Assembly (NCBI GenBank): GCA_035638575.1
Contig: DASQZT010000231.1
Span: 1-64,000, forward strand
Source of the DNA: DASQZT01 sp035638575
GTDB lineage: Bacteria > Acidobacteriota > Terriglobia > Bryobacterales > Bryobacteraceae
DNA: 64,000 nucleotides
Direction of reading: 5' to 3'
The stretch's first letter is position 1. Each line of letters begins with the position of its first letter. Below are positions 31,773 to 40,947 of the stretch, piece by piece. Made by a program: the position numbers and the translations under genes. The notes beneath the pieces are model-generated. The model saw only the letters and a program-made list of their open reading frames with translations. It searched no databases and had not been told where the DNA came from.

Positions 31773-32927
31773 GTGAAAACCGATACCTCTCGGCGCAACT
31801 TCCTGGCCGCCGGCCTGGCTTTGCCGGTCGCCGGTCTGGCATCCACCACATCCAGTCCCGCCCCGCCCGATCCGGCTCCTCAGCAGCCGGCGGCGACCAC
31901 GCCGGGTAAGATCACTTACCGCGTTCTGGGCAAGACCGGCTTGAAGGTCTCCACCGTCGGCTACGGCTGCATGATCACGTCCGACTCGACCGTGATCACC
32001 AGGGCGGCTGACATGGGCATCAACTACTTCGATACTTCCCGCGGCTACCAGAACGGCCAAAACGAGCGCATGGTGGGAGCTGCGTTGGGAGCGAAACGCA
32101 AGGACGTCTTTCTTTCATCCAAGTGCGATCAGAAGACCGGAGCGGGCATCCTGGCGGAGCTGGATACCAGCCTCAAGGAGTTGAACACCGACCATCTGGA
32201 CGTGTGGCTGCTCCACGGGCTGGGCAACCCGGCGCAGATCACCGACGACATGGTCGAGGCGCAGCGCAAGGCGAAGCAGCAAGGCAAGGTGCGGTTCATC
32301 GGCGTCAGCACGCACACGCTGCCGGCCATTGTCGACCGCGTCATCGAAGCCAAGCTGGAGGTGGTCCAGGCGCAGTACAACTTCACCTCCGCGGCGGAGT
32401 GGGGCCCGGCCCTCGAGAAGCTGAACCAGGCGGGCGTTGGCCTGGTGGCCATGAAGGTGATGGCCAGGGCGGGCCGCGGCAGGGGCGGCGGGCCGCAGCG
32501 GCCGGCCAGTTTCGCGCCAGCCGCACTCAAGTGGGCGATGAAGAACCCCGCCATCGCCACCACGGTCCCGAGCATGACGGACATCGACCAACTGGAGCAG
32601 AACTTCAGCGTGATGGCGCAGCAGTTCACCGACGCGGACCAGAAGATCCTGACCGCCCAGTTGAAAGAGATCAGTCCGTACTTCTGCCGCATGTGCGGCA
32701 CGTGCAACGGGCAGTGCCCCCAGGGCCTGCCGGTGGGCGACATGGTGCGCTTCGTGATGTACGCGGACGGCTACGGCCAATTCGCACTGGGCCGGGAGCA
32801 CTTCCAGCGCATGGCAGCCGAGCACCAGGCCGTGCGATGCAACCTGTGTCCGACCTGCGTCGTCCAGTGCCCGCACGGAGTGACCGTGGCGGAGCGGATG
32901 ATGCGGGCGCAGGAACTGTTCGCGTAA
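31773..32927 (+). CDS. Aldo/keto reductase with two C-terminal Fe-S motifs and Tat signal
   Basis: 384 aa from GTG at 31773, preceded by AAGGAGG; a Tat signal (TSRRNFLAAGLALPVAGLA) starts directly. The AKR barrel shows VLGKTGLKVSTVGYGCM, INYFDTSRGYQNGQNE (Asp and Tyr), VFLSSKCDQ (Lys), DVWLLHGL (His) and VRFIGVSTH. After residue about 315 come two Cys clusters, CRMCGTCNGQCPQG and CNLCPTCVVQCPHG, suited to two [4Fe-4S] centres. This layout marks the ferredoxin-fused AKR group. Export through Tat fits a protein that must fold with its clusters first. Electron partner and substrate unknown. Confidence 0.88.
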   Translation: MKTDTSRRNFLAAGLALPVAGLASTTSSPAPPDPAPQQPAATTPGKITYRVLGKTGLKVSTVGYGCMITSDSTVITRAADMGINYFDTSRGYQNGQNERMVGAALGAKRKDVFLSSKCDQKTGAGILAELDTSLKELNTDHLDVWLLHGLGNPAQITDDMVEAQRKAKQQGKVRFIGVSTHTLPAIVDRVIEAKLEVVQAQYNFTSAAEWGPALEKLNQAGVGLVAMKVMARAGRGRGGGPQRPASFAPAALKWAMKNPAIATTVPSMTDIDQLEQNFSVMAQQFTDADQKILTAQLKEISPYFCRMCGTCNGQCPQGLPVGDMVRFVMYADGYGQFALGREHFQRMAAEHQAVRCNLCPTCVVQCPHGVTVAERMMRAQELFA

Positions 32928-32987
32928 TCCCCGGACAGCACCGCCCGGCGGAACATTGAAGACCGAGGGCTCTGATAGCATGAGTCC

Positions 32988-34082
32988 ATGGTCCAATCAC
33001 GGTGGCTTCCAGCCGCTCTTACGCTGGCCGCGTTGCCGGCCCTGGCGCAGCCGTACAAGATCGCGGTGATCGGTCTGATCCATTCCCACGAGGGTACCTA
33101 CGTCCCTCGCATGACACGCAGCGAGCAGGTGAAACTGGTGGGCATCGCGGAATCGATCCCCGACCTGGTAAACCTCGCTAAGGAACGGCAGGGCGCGAAA
33201 GACGTCGCCTTCTTCGACGACTACAAGAAGATGCTGGACGAAACCAAGCCCGATTTCGTCTGGGCCTTCGTCGAAAACAACCGGCACCTGGAGATTCTCA
33301 AGGAATGCGCTCCACGCCACATCCACGTGATCTACGAAAAACCGCTGGCGTCCACCTATAAGGACGCCGTGGCGATGGCCGATCTGGCCAAGAAATACAA
33401 CGTAAGAGTGATGTGCAACTACCAGATGGCCTGGTGGCCCGCCAATCAGATTGCGCACGCGGAAGTCGAAAAAGGCACGATTGGAAAGGCCTGGCGCCTG
33501 CGCGGCATCGTGGGGCACGGCGGACCCGGTTCCACCGGGACCGGAAAGTACTTCTTCGACTGGCTCACCGATCCGGTGAAAAACGGCGCCGGCGCGCTGG
33601 TCGATTTCGGATGCTACAACGCGCTTTGGTCCCTGTGGTACATGGGCCGTCCCGAAAGCGTGTATGCCGAGGCGATCCACCTGCGTCCCGAAACCTTTCC
33701 CAAGGTGGAGGACTCCGCCACTCTGGTGCTGAAGTATCAAAACGGCATCAACGTTTTCGAGGGAAGCTGGGACCTGCCGCGCAGTTTCCAGGACCTGGAG
33801 ATCTTCGGCTCCACCGCCGGCCCCGACGGCAATCTCAACCGCGGCAGCATCTACATGACACAGCAGAAGGTGGAACTGCGCAATGGCCGCGAGACCAGGG
33901 AACTGCCGCTGGCGCCGCTGCCTCCCGAGAAGGCCGATCCAATCGCCTTGATGGTGGACGCCATCAAGAACAGCAAGCCGATTGAAGGCATTACCGCGCT
34001 GGACATCAACATCGGTGTGGTCGAGATCATAGAAGCGGCCAAGGAATCGATCCGGACAGGGCGGGCGGTGAAGTTGAAGTGA
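32988..34082 (+). CDS. Gfo/Idh/MocA-family oxidoreductase, exported
   Basis: 364 aa. Signal WLPAALTLAALPALAQ. The Rossmann domain (YKIAVIGLIHSHEG, VKLVGIAES, KPDFVWAFVENNRHLEIL) is followed by IYEKPLA, the family's catalytic Lys-Pro motif, and an alpha/beta C-terminal domain (GALVDFGCYNALW). The usual GxGxxG is altered to GLIHSH, a variation seen in exported members. NAD(P)-dependent oxidation of a sugar or glycoside is likely. The haem-binding gene starts near its stop. It is 60 nt downstream of the AKR gene, on the same strand. Confidence 0.85.
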   Translation: MVQSRWLPAALTLAALPALAQPYKIAVIGLIHSHEGTYVPRMTRSEQVKLVGIAESIPDLVNLAKERQGAKDVAFFDDYKKMLDETKPDFVWAFVENNRHLEILKECAPRHIHVIYEKPLASTYKDAVAMADLAKKYNVRVMCNYQMAWWPANQIAHAEVEKGTIGKAWRLRGIVGHGGPGSTGTGKYFFDWLTDPVKNGAGALVDFGCYNALWSLWYMGRPESVYAEAIHLRPETFPKVEDSATLVLKYQNGINVFEGSWDLPRSFQDLEIFGSTAGPDGNLNRGSIYMTQQKVELRNGRETRELPLAPLPPEKADPIALMVDAIKNSKPIEGITALDINIGVVEIIEAAKESIRTGRAVKLK

Positions 34083-34114
34083 GGGCGGGTCGGCAAACGG
34101 CGAAGAGGAGCGGC

Positions 34115-34591
34115 TTGAAGCGTCGCGTGCAAATCGTTTCGCTCGTTCTTGCGGGCTGCATCGTGGTGGCATCGCTGGCCACCGCGCCCGCGAAATCCAC
34201 CGCAGCCGGCCGCCCGATGTTGGCGGGCGCGCGGATCGACCCCACAGTGCTGGCGATCTTTCAAAGATCCTGCGGGGACTGCCATTCCGAGACCACGCAC
34301 TACCCCTGGTACAGCTACGTCGCGCCGGTCTCCTTTCTGATCCGAAGCGACGTCACCCGCGGCCGCCAGCACCTGGACCTGTCCCGTTGGGAGGAGTACA
34401 CCATCCAGCGAAAGGAAAGATTGCTCTCGGAAATCGCCAACCAGGTGAAAGACCGCGACATGCCGCTGCCGAAATACACGTTGATCCACAGGGGCGCCCG
34501 GCTGTCGGACGCCGAGGTGAACGCCGTCTTCCAGTGGACGCAGGCCGAACGCTCGCGATTGATCGCGGACGGTTCACCCGGCGCGCGTTAG
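34115..34591 (+). CDS. Haem-binding domain protein (single CxxCH)
   Basis: 158 aa from TTG at 34115, chosen because GAGGAG lies 4 nt upstream; a GTG at 34079 overlapping the preceding stop is the alternative. Signal or anchor KRRVQIVSLVLAGCIVVASLAT. The haem-binding domain shows IFQRSCGDCHSETTHYPWYSYVAPVSFLI with one CxxCH, and later RDMPLPKYTLIHRGARLSDAEV. This is the small periplasmic Haem_bd family common in Bacteroidota and Acidobacteriota. The gene ends tail-to-tail with the CRTAC1 gene, overlapping it by 4 nt. Confidence 0.88.
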   Translation: MKRRVQIVSLVLAGCIVVASLATAPAKSTAAGRPMLAGARIDPTVLAIFQRSCGDCHSETTHYPWYSYVAPVSFLIRSDVTRGRQHLDLSRWEEYTIQRKERLLSEIANQVKDRDMPLPKYTLIHRGARLSDAEVNAVFQWTQAERSRLIADGSPGAR

Positions 34592-36222
34592 TTGCGCGGC
34601 TCTTCGATCAGCGCGATGCGATCCGGCGCCACATCGCGGAGAACCTGGCGCTCGCCGGATGGCCACTGGATTTCGATCGCGTCAACCCGTTTGGCCGCCC
34701 CGATTCCAAAATGCAGCCGGAGATCGTTCTGCGACAGGTAGCTCCCGCCGCTGCGCACTTCATCGTATTGCGTGCGCGGGCCGGCTGTCACCCGCACCTT
34801 CGCTCCGAGCGCGCTGCGGTTCGAGCGCACGCCGACCAGCTTCAATGCGATCCAGTGGTTGGCCGGCCGCATGGCTTGCTTCAGCAGCGACGGCGCCGCG
34901 TTCTGGTTGTTGACCAGCACTTCCACCAAGCCATCGTTGTCGTAGTCGCCAAACGCGGCGCCGCGCGCGGACTGGCGCTCCAGGATGCCCGGCCCGGCGC
35001 TCTGGGAGATGTCCGCGAATTTGCCGTCGCCGAGATTGCGATACAGGATGGCGTGATCGCGGTAATGAATATCGATTCCCAGGCGATCGACTTCTGGGAA
35101 CACGTGCCCGTTCACGAGCAGGAGATCCGGGCGGCCATCGTTATCGAAATCGAAAAAGCCGCACCCCCAGCCTACGTACCGGGTGTTGCGCGCCAGGCCC
35201 GCGGGAATAGTGACGTCGTCGAACTCGCCCGAGCCGCGGTTGCGGTACAGGGTCTCGCGCTCATCGGAAAAGTTGCTGCGGAAGATGTCGGGCCGGCCGT
35301 CGCCATCGTAATCGCCGGCCGTGGCGCCCATGCCGGACATGGCTTTGCCATTCTCGTCGAAGGCCGCACCGCGCAACACGGCTTCTTCGGTGAACTTTCC
35401 GTTGCCTTGATTGATATAGAGGAGCGAAGGCGTTTGGTCGCACGCCACGAAGATGTCGACGAGGCCGTCCTGGTTGAAGTCGCCCGTCAGCACGCCGAGC
35501 GCGTAGTTCTGGTCGGGCGCGGAGATGCCGGACGCATCCGAGACATCGGTGAAGGTTCCGTCCCCGTTGTTGCGATACAGGATGTTGCGGTCGAAGGGAA
35601 GGCCGCGCGGGCCGCAGGCGACCGGCAGGCCGCGATACCAGCAGTAGGGATTTTCGCCCGGCTGCGGCGTGGCCGCGGGGTCGAACTTCAGATAGTTGGC
35701 GACGAACAGGTCGGCGTGGCCGTCGTTGTCGTAATCGAGGAAGGCGCAGCCGGTGTTGTAGCGCACGCGGTTCTGCTTCAGGCCGGCGCGTTCGGTAACG
35801 TCTTCGAAGCGGACGCCACCCGCATTGCGATACAGATGATTCTGCCCCCAGTAGGTGACGAACAGGTCGGTGTAGCCGTCGTTATCGTAATCGGCCGCGC
35901 AGACGCCCTGTCCCCATCCGGTTGCCGAGCCGAGCCCCATCTTGGCCGTGACGTCGGTGAAGCGCCCGTTGCCTTCGTTGTGATAGAGGCGGCTCACACC
36001 GCCCTCGCCGGAGACGAGGAAAATATCGAGCAATCCATCGTTGTCGTAATCCAGGAACGCGGCGCCGCTGCCGGTGGTCTCGAGGATGAACCGCTTGGTT
36101 TTGTCGCCGCCGTTGGGGAACCGGGCGGTGAGGCCGGCGCTGGCGGCCACGTTGCGGAAGTCGGCGCGATAGGGCGCGCCCACGAGGAACAGCAACAGGG
36201 AAACCGCGCCGGCCCACCTCAC
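34588..36222 (-). CDS. CRTAC1-type FG-GAP/ASPIC-UnbV protein (operon gene 7)
   Basis: 544 aa. Signal GAVSLLLFLVGAPYRA. It holds a series of calcium-binding FG-GAP/VCBS repeats, each with a DYDNDGLLDIFLVSG-type loop (DYDNDGYTDLFVTY, DYDNDGHADLFVANY, DFNQDGLVDIFVACD, DYDGDGRPDIFRSN, DFDNDGRPDLLLVNG), giving a seven-bladed propeller. The C-terminus is ASPIC/UnbV: LGAKVRVTAGPRTQYDEVRSGGSYLSQNDLRLHFGIG, then IEIQWPSGERQVL. These proteins are secreted or surface-bound with unclear biochemical roles. The start overlaps the preceding stop (ATGA), so it ends a tightly coupled operon. Confidence 0.92.
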   Translation of the reverse strand: MRWAGAVSLLLFLVGAPYRADFRNVAASAGLTARFPNGGDKTKRFILETTGSGAAFLDYDNDGLLDIFLVSGEGGVSRLYHNEGNGRFTDVTAKMGLGSATGWGQGVCAADYDNDGYTDLFVTYWGQNHLYRNAGGVRFEDVTERAGLKQNRVRYNTGCAFLDYDNDGHADLFVANYLKFDPAATPQPGENPYCWYRGLPVACGPRGLPFDRNILYRNNGDGTFTDVSDASGISAPDQNYALGVLTGDFNQDGLVDIFVACDQTPSLLYINQGNGKFTEEAVLRGAAFDENGKAMSGMGATAGDYDGDGRPDIFRSNFSDERETLYRNRGSGEFDDVTIPAGLARNTRYVGWGCGFFDFDNDGRPDLLLVNGHVFPEVDRLGIDIHYRDHAILYRNLGDGKFADISQSAGPGILERQSARGAAFGDYDNDGLVEVLVNNQNAAPSLLKQAMRPANHWIALKLVGVRSNRSALGAKVRVTAGPRTQYDEVRSGGSYLSQNDLRLHFGIGAAKRVDAIEIQWPSGERQVLRDVAPDRIALIEEPRN

Positions 36223-37268
36223 TGTTTGGGCGCCTTCTCTCCGAGCTTCTTCAGGAACTCCGTGAACTCGCCTTCGGGCGGCCGGCTGAGCTTGTCGAAT
36301 ACCGCTTTCTCGCGCTGCGCGTCTTCCATTCTCCCCGCGTTGCGATAGGCCAGCATCAGGCTGTAGTGCGCCGATTCGCTCGCGGGCTGGAGCTTCGCGG
36401 CGCGTTCGAGCAGGGGGATGGCCTCAACGTATCGCTTCGCATCGGATTTCGTCTTGGCCAGAGCGATCAGGGCCTCGGCGAAATTCGGATCGAGCGAGAC
36501 CGCCTTCTCGAAGCGGGCGGCGGCGAGCGCGGAGTTCTGCCCGGCCTGGAGGATCTGGCCGACCTCGTATTCCGCCACCGCGTCCGACGGGTTCAGCGCC
36601 AGTTCGGCTTCAAACTCCTTGCGTGCCTCGCGCATGTTGGCGGGGTCGTGCGACTGGAGCAGCAGGGCGCGGCCGAGCCGGAAGTGCAGACTGAGCGCCG
36701 CGGGATTCTTCTGAATGGCCTTGCGGTACTCCGCGGCCGCCTCCGGGTAACGCCCCTCGGTCTCGAAAATCTCGCCCGAAAGCTGGTTCACGCGGAAGGA
36801 GGCGGGCGCTTTCTGGTACATCTGGAATACCGCGTCGTTCCATTCCTTCATGTGCACTTTGGCGGCCTCGTAGAGGACGTCGGCATCGTCGGGGAAGCTT
36901 TTCTGGAGCTTGTCGAGCACAAGCCGGATGTCCGCCAGCCGGTCTTGCGACAGGCCGCATTGCACTAGCGCAATTCCAGCAAGACGCCGCAGCGAGGCTT
37001 CGGGATTGTTGGTGAATTGCTGATCGAGATCGCCGCGCGCGGCATCGCACGCGCCGGTTGCGGCGCGGCTGAGGGCGAGAAAGGTCCGCGCGGCGGTGTC
37101 GCCGGGAGACGCGGAGACAGCCTTTTCCAGTATCTGACGCGCCTGGGCGTAGCGGCCGCGATGGAAGGCCTCGATGCCGTCGGCGGCGGTTTGCGCTCCC
37201 AGCGACGGCGCGATCAGCAGGAGGACGATGCAGCAGCGGCAGCTCAAGGGTGTGTTAGTGGCCGGCAT
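36219..37268 (-). CDS. TPR-repeat exported protein (operon gene 6)
   Basis: 349 aa from the ATG at 37268. A hydrophobic signal with CRCCIVLLLIAPSLGAQ is followed by TPR repeats along the whole chain: GIEAFHRGRYAQARQILEKAVSASPGD near the N-terminus, RYPEAAAEYRKAIQKNPAALSLHFRLGRALL, and ALAAARFEKAVSLDPNFAEALIAL. It is probably a periplasmic scaffold. The start lies inside the preceding 79-aa gene (14-nt overlap) and the stop overlaps the CRTAC1 start by 4 nt, so translation of all three should be coupled. Confidence 0.88.
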   Translation of the reverse strand: MPATNTPLSCRCCIVLLLIAPSLGAQTAADGIEAFHRGRYAQARQILEKAVSASPGDTAARTFLALSRAATGACDAARGDLDQQFTNNPEASLRRLAGIALVQCGLSQDRLADIRLVLDKLQKSFPDDADVLYEAAKVHMKEWNDAVFQMYQKAPASFRVNQLSGEIFETEGRYPEAAAEYRKAIQKNPAALSLHFRLGRALLLQSHDPANMREARKEFEAELALNPSDAVAEYEVGQILQAGQNSALAAARFEKAVSLDPNFAEALIALAKTKSDAKRYVEAIPLLERAAKLQPASESAHYSLMLAYRNAGRMEDAQREKAVFDKLSRPPEGEFTEFLKKLGEKAPKQ

Positions 37269-37494
37269 CGTCCAGCACCAGATCAAGATCGCCGAAACGA
37301 TGGCGCAGCTTGGCTTCGATCATGCGAAAACCGAGAGCCGGAGGCGCTCCGGGCGCGATCCGCACAGACGGCGCCAGCCGCTCGGAGGAAGGCGTCGCAA
37401 TCTCGACGATCTGCCCCGACGCTGCGACCTGATCGACAAGGCCGGCCGTGCGCTCGTCCAGTGCGAAGAGCATCAGCAGGCAAAGGTATCTCAT
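37255..37494 (-). CDS. 79-aa small protein of the CRTAC1 operon (operon gene 5)
   Basis: I do not recognise it. It begins MRYLCLLMLFALDERTAG, a short hydrophobic stretch that is weak as a signal peptide. SGQIVEIATPSSERLAP and APPALGFRMIEAKLRHRFGDLDLVLDD follow. Its ATG overlaps the stop of the giant ASPIC-TPR gene (ATGA), and its end overlaps the TPR gene start by 14 nt. That exact packing supports a real coding gene. It could alternatively be a translational coupling leader. Confidence 0.6.
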   Translation of the reverse strand: MRYLCLLMLFALDERTAGLVDQVAASGQIVEIATPSSERLAPSVRIAPGAPPALGFRMIEAKLRHRFGDLDLVLDDAGH

Positions 37495-40400
37495 CGGCTC
37501 TCCAGTTCGCGGAGCGCATTGGCCGCCGCCGCGCTATCGGGCTTGCGCTCGAGCAGCCGGTGCATCGCGTCGCGCGCTTTTCCGCGTTCCCCCAGCTTCA
37601 CATAGATTCTGCCCAAGTTCATGTACAGAAGCTCTTCGTCGGGCGCCACGCTGATGCCGTATTCGAAAGCGGCCACCGCATCGTTCGGCTGACCCATTTG
37701 CGAATATAATACTCCGAGGTTGTTGATCGCGCCAGCATAATCCCGCCGCAGCGTGATGGCCTTCTCGAACCACGCCTTGGCCGCAGCATTCCGGCCTTCA
37801 CGCGCGGCCAGCATTCCGAGCTGGTTGGGAGCCTCGGCATCCTTCGGATCGACTTCCAGGGCGCGCTGGAACAGCTTGGCCGCGGCGCCCGCATCGCCGA
37901 GTTGCGCCTCTGCTTCCCCGGCGTTCACCAGCGGATACGCCGCTCTGGGCAGCAGTTCGATGGCGCGCCGGTAATTCCGCAACGCGGCTTGCAGGTTGCC
38001 CGCGCCCAACTCCACGCCACCCAGGTTGTTCCATGCCTCTCCCAGCGCGGGATTGGCGGCAACTGCACGGTCCAAGGACGATCGCGCTTCGGGCAGGCGG
38101 CCGCCGTCGAGATGAATCTGGCCGATGGCGTTCAACGCCTTGTCGTTCTTCGGCGCCTGGCGGACCACTTCCTCCAGATACGGAAGCGCCTGTTCGGGAT
38201 AGCCCGCCTGATAAAACGCCGCGCCCAGCTTGAAATAATTCCGGCGCGGCAGGCCGGCGTAGTCTCCGGGAAACGGCAGCGCGAGACGCCGGCGATCGCG
38301 GTCCTCGATGCGCTTCAGGTCCGCCGCAAGCGTCGCGGCATCCGGCACCGCAGCATAGAGCTTGTGGACGCGCTGCCGGCCGTCGATGAGGAGCACGAGC
38401 GGCAGGGTCAGATCGGTTCGCCAGTCGAGCAGATACCGGCGGAACAGCGCGTAACCCGCCGCCACATCGGGCGGCTCCGCCCGGAGATTCACGATGTCGA
38501 TATCGCCGCGCAGGTCCGGCGCCTCACCCTCGCCGACGTACAGTAGCCCGGGACCTTGGCGCTGGTCCGGCAGCGGAACGGGCTCGAGCAGCCAGGTGTC
38601 GTGGGTTCTCGGCTGGTTATCAGGGGTGAGCACCAATGCGCTCGCTGCCTCCGGAATGGCGCGGCGGGCGAATGCCTCGCGCTTCAGTTCGGCGGACCCC
38701 TCGGTGATGTCGTAACGGTAGCCGGCGGCCAGGTTGTGGAACTCCTGCCGCTCCCCGGACGGCCACAGAATCCGGAGATTCGACACTTGGGCGGCGGCCC
38801 CTAGTCCGAAGTGGAGCGTCTTAGTGTGCTGCGAGAGATAGCCCGACCCCGCCTGGAGAAAACGGACCGCCGCATCGGCCTCGACCCTCGCGCCGATGGC
38901 ATCGCGGTTCGACTTCGTGCCGGCGAGACGGATCGCGATCGATTTTCGGCCGCCCGTGGACTCGTTGTGAAAGGCCTTCACTTGCGGCGCTAGCCGGCTC
39001 TTCAGCAACAGATCGGGATTGCCGTCGCCGTCCAGGTCCGTGACGGCGAAGGCGCGGCTGTCCAGCGCGCAATCGAGGCCGCTGATGCCCGAGGCGTTGT
39101 AATAGCGGCCATTCCGCCGGACATAGAACACGTTGGGCTCGCGGCCATTCCAACTGTAGTCTTCGCGGATGAGCTGGTTGATGGCGTTCCAGCCCTTTTC
39201 GTATGCCTCCGAACGCTCTTGCGTGGTGGGCGATTTCGCCACCACCTGCCGCCAGAAGAAACTCATCAGGTCGGTTTCATTCGGGCCGGTCAGCATGCCG
39301 CAGGTGACGTAAATCTCGGGCGCGCCGTCGTTGTCGAAATCGTGAGCGTCGGCGCACCACGCCCAGCGGCCCATTTCCACCTGCTCCCGAGGCGACGTCT
39401 CCGCGAACGTCCCATCGCCGCGATTGCGGTACAGCGAGTTGCCCTTGGTGTGGCGCCGGTACGCCTCGCGCAACTCTTCATCCGCCGCGGGACGGAACGC
39501 GGGGTCGCGCGTCACGCGCTGCCCGGCATCGCTCCACATATTGGAGACGTACAGATCGGGCCGGCCATCGCCGTCGTAGTCGAACCAGGCGGCGCTCATT
39601 CCCGGGCCGATGTCCTCGACGCCCGCCGCGGGCGCCACGTCCTCGAAACGGCCGCTGCGATTGCGGTACAGGTTGTGCCGTCCGAAGTCGTTGGCCACGT
39701 AGAGGTCGGGCCAGCCGTCGCCGTCGTAGTCGCACCAGGCCGGCGCGAAGCTGAACCGGTTATTGTTCTGGTTCAGGCCGGATTCCGTGGTGGCATCTTC
39801 GAACGTGCCCGATCCATCGGCGGCGAGTCGATTTTGAAACAGGAAATTGGGCGGGCCGTTCCGCGCGTCGTGATAGGGGACCGGGTAGCGATACTGGTCC
39901 TCGCTCTGGAAATAGGTGTAGGTGCACAGGTACAGATCGAGCCGGCCGTCGCGATCGGTATCGGCGGCGGACATCCCGGTGAAACTCCCCTGGGGATCGG
40001 AGCGGAAGTGAAACGCGTCGGTTCGGAGCGCGAAGGTCCCATCGCCCTGATTGAGAAACAGGACCGGCCCCGAGGCGCGCAGGACCACCAGGTCCTGCCG
40101 TCCGCTGTTGCGGAGATCCAGGAACAGCGCGCAGGAGGTGTCGTCCAGCAGGCCCACGCCGGCTCTGGCGGTGATGTCTTCAAACCGGCCGTCGCGAAGT
40201 TTGTAGAGGCGGTTGGGCAGGCCGCCGGGCTGGCACACGTAGACCTCGTCGACGCCGTCGCCATCGAGATCGCCCGCGGCGATTCCGTTGCTGCCGTAGA
40301 TGTCGATGCCCGAGGCCGGGTCCAGACGCGCGCGCCAGTACGGAACTCCGCGCAGCATCTGCTCGCGGAAGGATTCCGAGCCGCCGAACATCTCCGCGGT

Positions 40401-40946
40401 CACATCGCGGAAGAGAGGGCGCGCGGCCCGCGCCAGCGTTTCGCTGACCGGCCGGAACTCCACGAGCTGTCCTTCCTTCCACGTCTGCTTCCAGACGCCC
40501 ACGCGATACTCGGTGCCGGCTGTCGTGGCGCTCTCGATTTCGTACCGCACCATGTTGCCGGGCAGCACGAAATATCGCGCTCGGCGAATCGCGCCGAGCG
40601 AATCGAGCCACTTGCGCAAGCCCGGCCCGAACTCGCCGGCCGCGTCGAATTCCGCTTCGAAGCAATCGCCGCTCACCGCGCGATAACGCGCTGGCAATGG
40701 CGAAGACCCGTGGAAGTCCGCCGCCAGCGGCAACGCGCCTGTCTCCGGCAGCCGCCGCAGCAGGCCGGCGATCTCCATGGCGGTTTTCTCGCCTGGAAAT
40801 TCGTCGTTGCCGGGCAGAATATACGGGGCCAGCGTTTCGTGCGGGCTCGCCTTCCGGAATCGCACCGGAAACGGAGCGGCGGCCGAATGCCGGAATGGCA
40901 GAAAACCGGCTGCCGCAAGACTGCCGATAAATTGACGGCGGTTCAT
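37491..40946 (-). CDS. Giant FG-GAP/ASPIC-UnbV-TPR fusion protein with Tat-like signal (operon gene 4)
   Basis: 1151 aa. MNRRQFIGSLAAAGFLPF is a twin-arginine-type signal. Residues about 30-190 are unassigned. Residues about 200-640 carry FG-GAP repeats (GDLDGDGVDEVYVCQ, DTDRDGRLDLYLCT, DYDGDGWPDLYVAND, DYDGDGRPDLYVSN, DFDNDGAPEIYVTC, DLDGDGNPDLLLKS). ASPIC/UnbV follows (IGARVEADAAVRFLQAGSGYLSQHTKTLHFGLG). After a thioredoxin-like or linker segment (TLPLVLLIDGRQRVHKLY), the last about 280 residues are TPRs (EALPYLEEVVRQAPKNDKALNAIGQ-type). The fusion joins the two protein types encoded separately elsewhere in the cluster. One nt separates it from the preceding gene. A surface or periplasmic location is likely. 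Confidence 0.9.
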   Translation of the reverse strand: MNRRQFIGSLAAAGFLPFRHSAAAPFPVRFRKASPHETLAPYILPGNDEFPGEKTAMEIAGLLRRLPETGALPLAADFHGSSPLPARYRAVSGDCFEAEFDAAGEFGPGLRKWLDSLGAIRRARYFVLPGNMVRYEIESATTAGTEYRVGVWKQTWKEGQLVEFRPVSETLARAARPLFRDVTAEMFGGSESFREQMLRGVPYWRARLDPASGIDIYGSNGIAAGDLDGDGVDEVYVCQPGGLPNRLYKLRDGRFEDITARAGVGLLDDTSCALFLDLRNSGRQDLVVLRASGPVLFLNQGDGTFALRTDAFHFRSDPQGSFTGMSAADTDRDGRLDLYLCTYTYFQSEDQYRYPVPYHDARNGPPNFLFQNRLAADGSGTFEDATTESGLNQNNNRFSFAPAWCDYDGDGWPDLYVANDFGRHNLYRNRSGRFEDVAPAAGVEDIGPGMSAAWFDYDGDGRPDLYVSNMWSDAGQRVTRDPAFRPAADEELREAYRRHTKGNSLYRNRGDGTFAETSPREQVEMGRWAWCADAHDFDNDGAPEIYVTCGMLTGPNETDLMSFFWRQVVAKSPTTQERSEAYEKGWNAINQLIREDYSWNGREPNVFYVRRNGRYYNASGISGLDCALDSRAFAVTDLDGDGNPDLLLKSRLAPQVKAFHNESTGGRKSIAIRLAGTKSNRDAIGARVEADAAVRFLQAGSGYLSQHTKTLHFGLGAAAQVSNLRILWPSGERQEFHNLAAGYRYDITEGSAELKREAFARRAIPEAASALVLTPDNQPRTHDTWLLEPVPLPDQRQGPGLLYVGEGEAPDLRGDIDIVNLRAEPPDVAAGYALFRRYLLDWRTDLTLPLVLLIDGRQRVHKLYAAVPDAATLAADLKRIEDRDRRRLALPFPGDYAGLPRRNYFKLGAAFYQAGYPEQALPYLEEVVRQAPKNDKALNAIGQIHLDGGRLPEARSSLDRAVAANPALGEAWNNLGGVELGAGNLQAALRNYRRAIELLPRAAYPLVNAGEAEAQLGDAGAAAKLFQRALEVDPKDAEAPNQLGMLAAREGRNAAAKAWFEKAITLRRDYAGAINNLGVLYSQMGQPNDAVAAFEYGISVAPDEELLYMNLGRIYVKLGERGKARDAMHRLLERKPDSAAAANALRELESR

Positions 40947-40947
40947 T

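Noticed and set aside
34387..36348. A 653-codon plus-strand frame across the first CRTAC1 gene
   Set aside because: The minus strand holds clear FG-GAP repeats and an ASPIC domain; the frame is a shadow of the repeated Asp/Gly codons.
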